A DNA stretch of 5,400 nt from Candidatus Heimdallarchaeota archaeon LC_2 (lineage in GTDB: Archaea; Asgardarchaeota; Heimdallarchaeia; Heimdallarchaeales; Kariarchaeaceae), in assembly GCA_001940725.1 (NCBI GenBank), contig MDVR01000128.1:1-5400 (forward strand), read 5' to 3'. Below the pieces are notes generated by a model that made no database searches, was not told where the DNA came from, and was given only the letters and a program-made list of their open reading frames with translations. Each line of letters starts with the position of its first letter. Position 1 is the stretch's first letter. The translations under genes and the position numbers were made by a program. Positions 3,057 to 5,400 of the stretch are shown here, piece by piece.

Positions 3057-4778
3057 ATAGGAAGAAAAAAATCTACAACTAAAGAAACTACAAAGAAGTC
3101 AACAAGTAAAAGGAAGGCAGCTACAAAAGCAACCAAAAAAACTGCTGTTAAAAAGACAACTGAGAAGAAATTGGCTAAAAAAGCAATGAAAAAGACGGTC
3201 ACCAAGAAAACAACAACAAAAAAAGTTTCTGCTAAAAAAACAACCAAGCCTAAGACGATCAAAAAGGTTGAAATTGAAGAGAATGAAACAGTCACTGAAC
3301 CTATAATTAAAAGAAAACCTCGAGCGAAAAAATCAGCTATAAAAACCAATACAGAAGTTGTAGTTGAAGAAAAGACTATTGTTGTAGATGATGATATTAA
3401 GGTTCAACAGAAAAAAAAAGCGAGAGCTAAAAAGTCAACTAAATCGGAAACTACAAAAGTAGCCATTAAAGTTACTCCAAAAACACTTTCAAGTTCAGTA
3501 AAAAAATTAGATATTCAACCAGTTATTAATATTGGAACTGCGGGTCATGTTGATGAAGGAAAATCAACTTTAATTCGATTGTTAACAGGTAAATTTCCTG
3601 ATGAACATTCTGAAGAATTAAAAAGAGGTATAACAATCCGGCTTGGATATGCTGATTGTGACATATACGAATGTCCAAATTGTGAAGAACCTGAAAAATG
3701 GTCAACGACTGCTAATTGTGAAAATTGCGGGGGAGAAGCTGTGCATGTTAGACGTGTTTCTTTTGTTGATGCCCCAGGCCATGAAATTTTAATGCAGGTA
3801 ATGTTATCTGGAGCAGCAATTATGGATGGAGTAATGCTAGTCATTGCAGCTAATAATAAAGTACCTCAACCACAAACTCGAGAACATCTCGCCGCATTAA
3901 CCGCATTGGGTATTGATAAAATTGTAATTGTTCAAAATAAGGTTGAATTAGTCTCTGCCAAAGATGCAAAACTGAACTATCTTGATATTAAGAATTTTCT
4001 AAAAGGGACAATCGCTGAAAATGCACCGATCATACCAATGTCTGCAATGCATGGTGTAAATACCGATGTACTAATTTCTGCATTACAACACTTTATGCCA
4101 AATCCAATAAGAGATAGGGATGCACCAGTAATGATGCATGTAGCGAGATCTTTTGATATTAATAGACCTGGAACTAAATTTAAAAAATTGAAAGGTGGAG
4201 TTCTTGGTGGCTCGCTTATTCAAGGAGTTATAAAACAAAATGAAGAAATTGTAATACTTCCTGGATTGAAGAGGAGAGTTAGAGGCAAGAAACTAACAAC
4301 TTACCACCCGGTTAGAACCACAATTGAGAGCATAAGAGTGGGTGAGAAAAGCAAAGCTGACGAGGCAAGTCCAGGTGGATTATTAGCCATTCAAACTATG
4401 TTAGATCCCTCAATGACTCGTTCTGATGGCCTAGCAGGCAGTATAGTTGCAACTTATGGGAATGAACCACCTGTGATAGACTCAGTCATTATCTCAACTA
4501 ATCTTTTCGAAAATGTTATAGGAATGGAAGAAAATCAAAAAGTGCATCCTATCAAAAATGATGAAAAGATATTATTAACAATTGGTACCTCAACAACAGT
4601 TGGAACCGTAAAGAAGATCTTGAAAAAAGGAAAAATAGAATTCATTTTAAAGCCAGTAATTGCTATGAATCCAGAAAGTAAGGTTGCATTATCACGACAA
4701 GTTCAAAAACGTTGGAGATTAATTGGTTGGGGAGATATCGATAGTTATAATTCCGTTGAAATAAAATACTCAAATTAA
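3057..4778 (+). CDS. Translation initiation factor aIF2 subunit gamma with Lys-rich N-terminal extension, apparent ATA start
   Basis: This GTPase is the core of the aIF2 complex that carries Met-tRNAi to the small subunit. Numbered from ATA 3057 (573 residues), the features are as follows. P-loop GHVDEGKS (163-170; the family norm is GHVDHGKT). Switch 1 region HSEELKRGITI, ending near residue 194. Zinc knuckle CPNC/CENC (Cys206, 209, 221, 224). DAPGH (238-242). NKVE (294-297). PMSAMHG as G5. Domains II and III run to KRWRLIGWGDI near the C-terminus. The core matches the usual ~410 residues, and about 155 residues precede it: a block with 28 Lys and 18 Thr in the first 70, then two smaller basic blocks containing RAKKS separated by acidic linkers. 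A TGA at 3048-3050 closes the frame and no ATG/GTG/TTG occurs before TTG 3171. The Lys/Thr coding pattern runs unbroken up to ATA. ATA 3054 and TTG 3171 are alternative starts. The PIN gene follows after 2 bp. Confidence 0.95.
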   Translation: MGRKKSTTKETTKKSTSKRKAATKATKKTAVKKTTEKKLAKKAMKKTVTKKTTTKKVSAKKTTKPKTIKKVEIEENETVTEPIIKRKPRAKKSAIKTNTEVVVEEKTIVVDDDIKVQQKKKARAKKSTKSETTKVAIKVTPKTLSSSVKKLDIQPVINIGTAGHVDEGKSTLIRLLTGKFPDEHSEELKRGITIRLGYADCDIYECPNCEEPEKWSTTANCENCGGEAVHVRRVSFVDAPGHEILMQVMLSGAAIMDGVMLVIAANNKVPQPQTREHLAALTALGIDKIVIVQNKVELVSAKDAKLNYLDIKNFLKGTIAENAPIIPMSAMHGVNTDVLISALQHFMPNPIRDRDAPVMMHVARSFDINRPGTKFKKLKGGVLGGSLIQGVIKQNEEIVILPGLKRRVRGKKLTTYHPVRTTIESIRVGEKSKADEASPGGLLAIQTMLDPSMTRSDGLAGSIVATYGNEPPVIDSVIISTNLFENVIGMEENQKVHPIKNDEKILLTIGTSTTVGTVKKILKKGKIEFILKPVIAMNPESKVALSRQVQKRWRLIGWGDIDSYNSVEIKYSN

Positions 4779-4780
4779 AG

Positions 4781-5188
4781 ATGTCCCAATATCGTGAACT
4801 CCCAATTTTCATGGATACCAATGTATTATTACATTATTATGAAATTAATTTAAATATTGAAGATGCAATCAACAGGATAATTACAAGAAAATATATTATA
4901 CTGATTCACAGAATGGTAGAAAATGAAATTTTCGATGCTTTAACAAAAACAGGTAAATTAGCTAAACAGGCTAAAATCGCAGTTCAACTAATGAAAAATT
5001 TCATCCCGTATGAGGATGAGACTGAATATTCAGGTACTGATACAGCATTAATGGAAATTGCTAAAAAGGAGAAGGGGTGCGTATTCACATTTGATAAAAA
5101 ACTTAAATATAGATGTAGAAGCAAAGACATACCGGTCATCTCACTTTACAAACCTGGAAGATTGCAACTTACAGGTGAAATTGAGTAA
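4781..5188 (+). CDS. PIN-domain nuclease, Fcf1/Utp24-like
   Basis: The 135-residue product has the PIN acidic set: Asp12 in PIFMDTNVLL (first strand), Glu49 (or Glu47) in VENEI, Asp87 in SGTDTALMEIAKK, and Asp105 in VFTFDKKLKYRC. These would bind divalent metal for RNA cleavage. The gene found between aIF2 gamma and rpo7 in many archaea encodes such a protein, usually annotated as an Fcf1/Utp24 relative linked to small-subunit rRNA processing. Placement 2 bp after the aIF2 gamma stop fits that and suggests one transcript. No antitoxin-like partner is adjacent, which argues against a VapC toxin, though the fold alone cannot rule that out. ATG 4781 starts the PIN strand at the expected distance; only a weak Shine-Dalgarno is visible, so reinitiation after aIF2 gamma is likely. 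The target RNA is inferred. Confidence 0.85.
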   Translation: MSQYRELPIFMDTNVLLHYYEINLNIEDAINRIITRKYIILIHRMVENEIFDALTKTGKLAKQAKIAVQLMKNFIPYEDETEYSGTDTALMEIAKKEKGCVFTFDKKLKYRCRSKDIPVISLYKPGRLQLTGEIE

Positions 5189-5195
5189 ATTTATC

Positions 5196-5210
5196 AGAAA
5201 GATTCTTTTT
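5196..5210 (+). terminator. Candidate terminator after the PIN gene
   Basis: AGAAAG-ATT-CTTTTT can form a short stem (6 pairs with one G-U, loop of 3) with the T5 run in its 3' arm, 7 nt past the stop codon. It is weak as a hairpin, but a U-run here would suffice for archaeal termination ahead of the DinB-like gene. Confidence 0.35.
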
Positions 5211-5257
5211 CAAACCCATAATTTTTATCATTGAACTCTTTCAAAATCCTGTAAGAA

Positions 5258-5400
5258 ATGGAAATTAGATCGATAAATTTATTTTTGGACTATTATATTA
5301 AAATATGGAATAGAACTATTAGAGTGTCCGAAACAATACCTGAAGATAAAATCCATTGGAAACCCAATGAAACATCATTTTCTTTTGCTGACATTTTAAC
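5258..5400 (+). CDS. DinB-like (DinB superfamily) protein, N-terminal part, 3' end outside window
   Basis: The visible 47 residues begin at ATG 5258 and run off the right edge. They show the start of a DinB-type four-helix bundle: INLFLDYYIKIWNRTIRVSE (first helix, residues 6-25) followed by the family turn IPEDKIHWKPNETSFSFADIL (27-47), where I-P-x-D-x-x-x-W-x-P and S-F-x-x-x-x-L are typical. The metal-binding His residues of the family would lie just beyond, the first usually right after this block, so activity cannot be judged. DinB-superfamily proteins include thiol-dependent metalloenzymes and many of unknown role; the name does not imply DNA polymerase IV. It is 69 bp after the PIN gene with a possible terminator between, so it is probably a separate unit. 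No clear Shine-Dalgarno is seen. Confidence 0.8.
   Translation, partial: MEIRSINLFLDYYIKIWNRTIRVSETIPEDKIHWKPNETSFSFADIL

Noticed and set aside
3171..3188. TTG 3171 or ATG 3186 as the true start of aIF2 gamma
   Set aside because: They are possible, but there is only weak purine-rich sequence before them, while a near-perfect SD lies upstream of the ATA pair and the same Lys/Thr coding pattern begins there. Kept as alternatives.
2774..3349. Long open frame on the minus strand, 191 codons, very hydrophobic
   Set aside because: It is antisense to S6e and the Lys-rich tail of aIF2 gamma. Antisense of AAA/AAG codons reads as Phe and Leu, which explains the false membrane-like composition.
3545..3844. 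Minus-strand open frame within the aIF2 gamma GTPase domain
   Set aside because: It is a shadow of the conserved coding frame.
4781..5188. VapC toxin of a toxin-antitoxin pair
   Set aside because: No small antitoxin gene is adjacent. The position between aIF2 gamma and the usual place of rpo7 is the conserved site of an Fcf1-like PIN protein.

Overview
The window comes from an AT-rich archaeal chromosome. It holds parts of the conserved archaeal information-processing neighbourhood: ribosomal proteins S27ae and S6e, initiation factor aIF2 gamma, RNA polymerase subunit Rpo7 (RpoE'), Spt4 (RpoE''), and the archaeal GTP-dependent dephospho-CoA kinase (DUF359). Several upstream sites match the archaeal TATA consensus YTTAWANN, and some genes carry Shine-Dalgarno motifs. 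The lineage cannot be fixed from this window. A low-G+C archaeon, possibly of the Asgard group, is a guess and not a demonstration.

Layout. Bases 3-143 (+) are the 3' end of S27ae. It converges, with a 21 bp gap, on a leftward block (165-2128, - strand) that reads in transcription order rpo7, spt4 (4 bp ATGA overlap), an AIG2/gamma-glutamylcyclotransferase-like gene and the dephospho-CoA kinase. The last two each have their own candidate TATA box. A noncoding region of about 0.5 kb (2129-2624) separates this block from a rightward operon: S6e (2625-3005), aIF2 gamma (about 3057-4778) and an Fcf1/Utp24-like PIN nuclease (4781-5188, 2 bp after aIF2 gamma). A DinB-like gene starts at 5258 and runs off the right edge. 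In many archaea these genes form a co-directional string (S6e, aIF2 gamma, PIN, rpo7, spt4, DUF359, S24e, S27ae). Here the string is split into divergent and convergent pieces, an extra gene is inserted, and S24e is not seen.

Most notable points. (1) Neither rpo7 nor aIF2 gamma has an ATG, GTG or TTG where its start is expected. Both have an ATA at the right place behind a Shine-Dalgarno-like motif, so standard gene calling would truncate both: Rpo7 to its last 76 residues, and aIF2 gamma by about 38. (2) aIF2 gamma carries an N-terminal tail of about 155 residues, very rich in Lys and Thr with regularly spaced KK pairs, and an unusual P-loop (GHVDEGKS). (3) The central noncoding region contains a local G+C island with a TATA-like box, a 7 bp hairpin and a terminator-like hairpin with U6, which is a candidate small RNA. 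It overlaps a dense row of five palindromes that could instead be operators.

Functionally the window is mostly transcription (Rpo7, Spt4), translation initiation (aIF2 gamma, S6e, S27ae) and probably rRNA maturation (PIN). A CoA-biosynthesis kinase and two accessory genes (AIG2-like, DinB-like) sit around that core.
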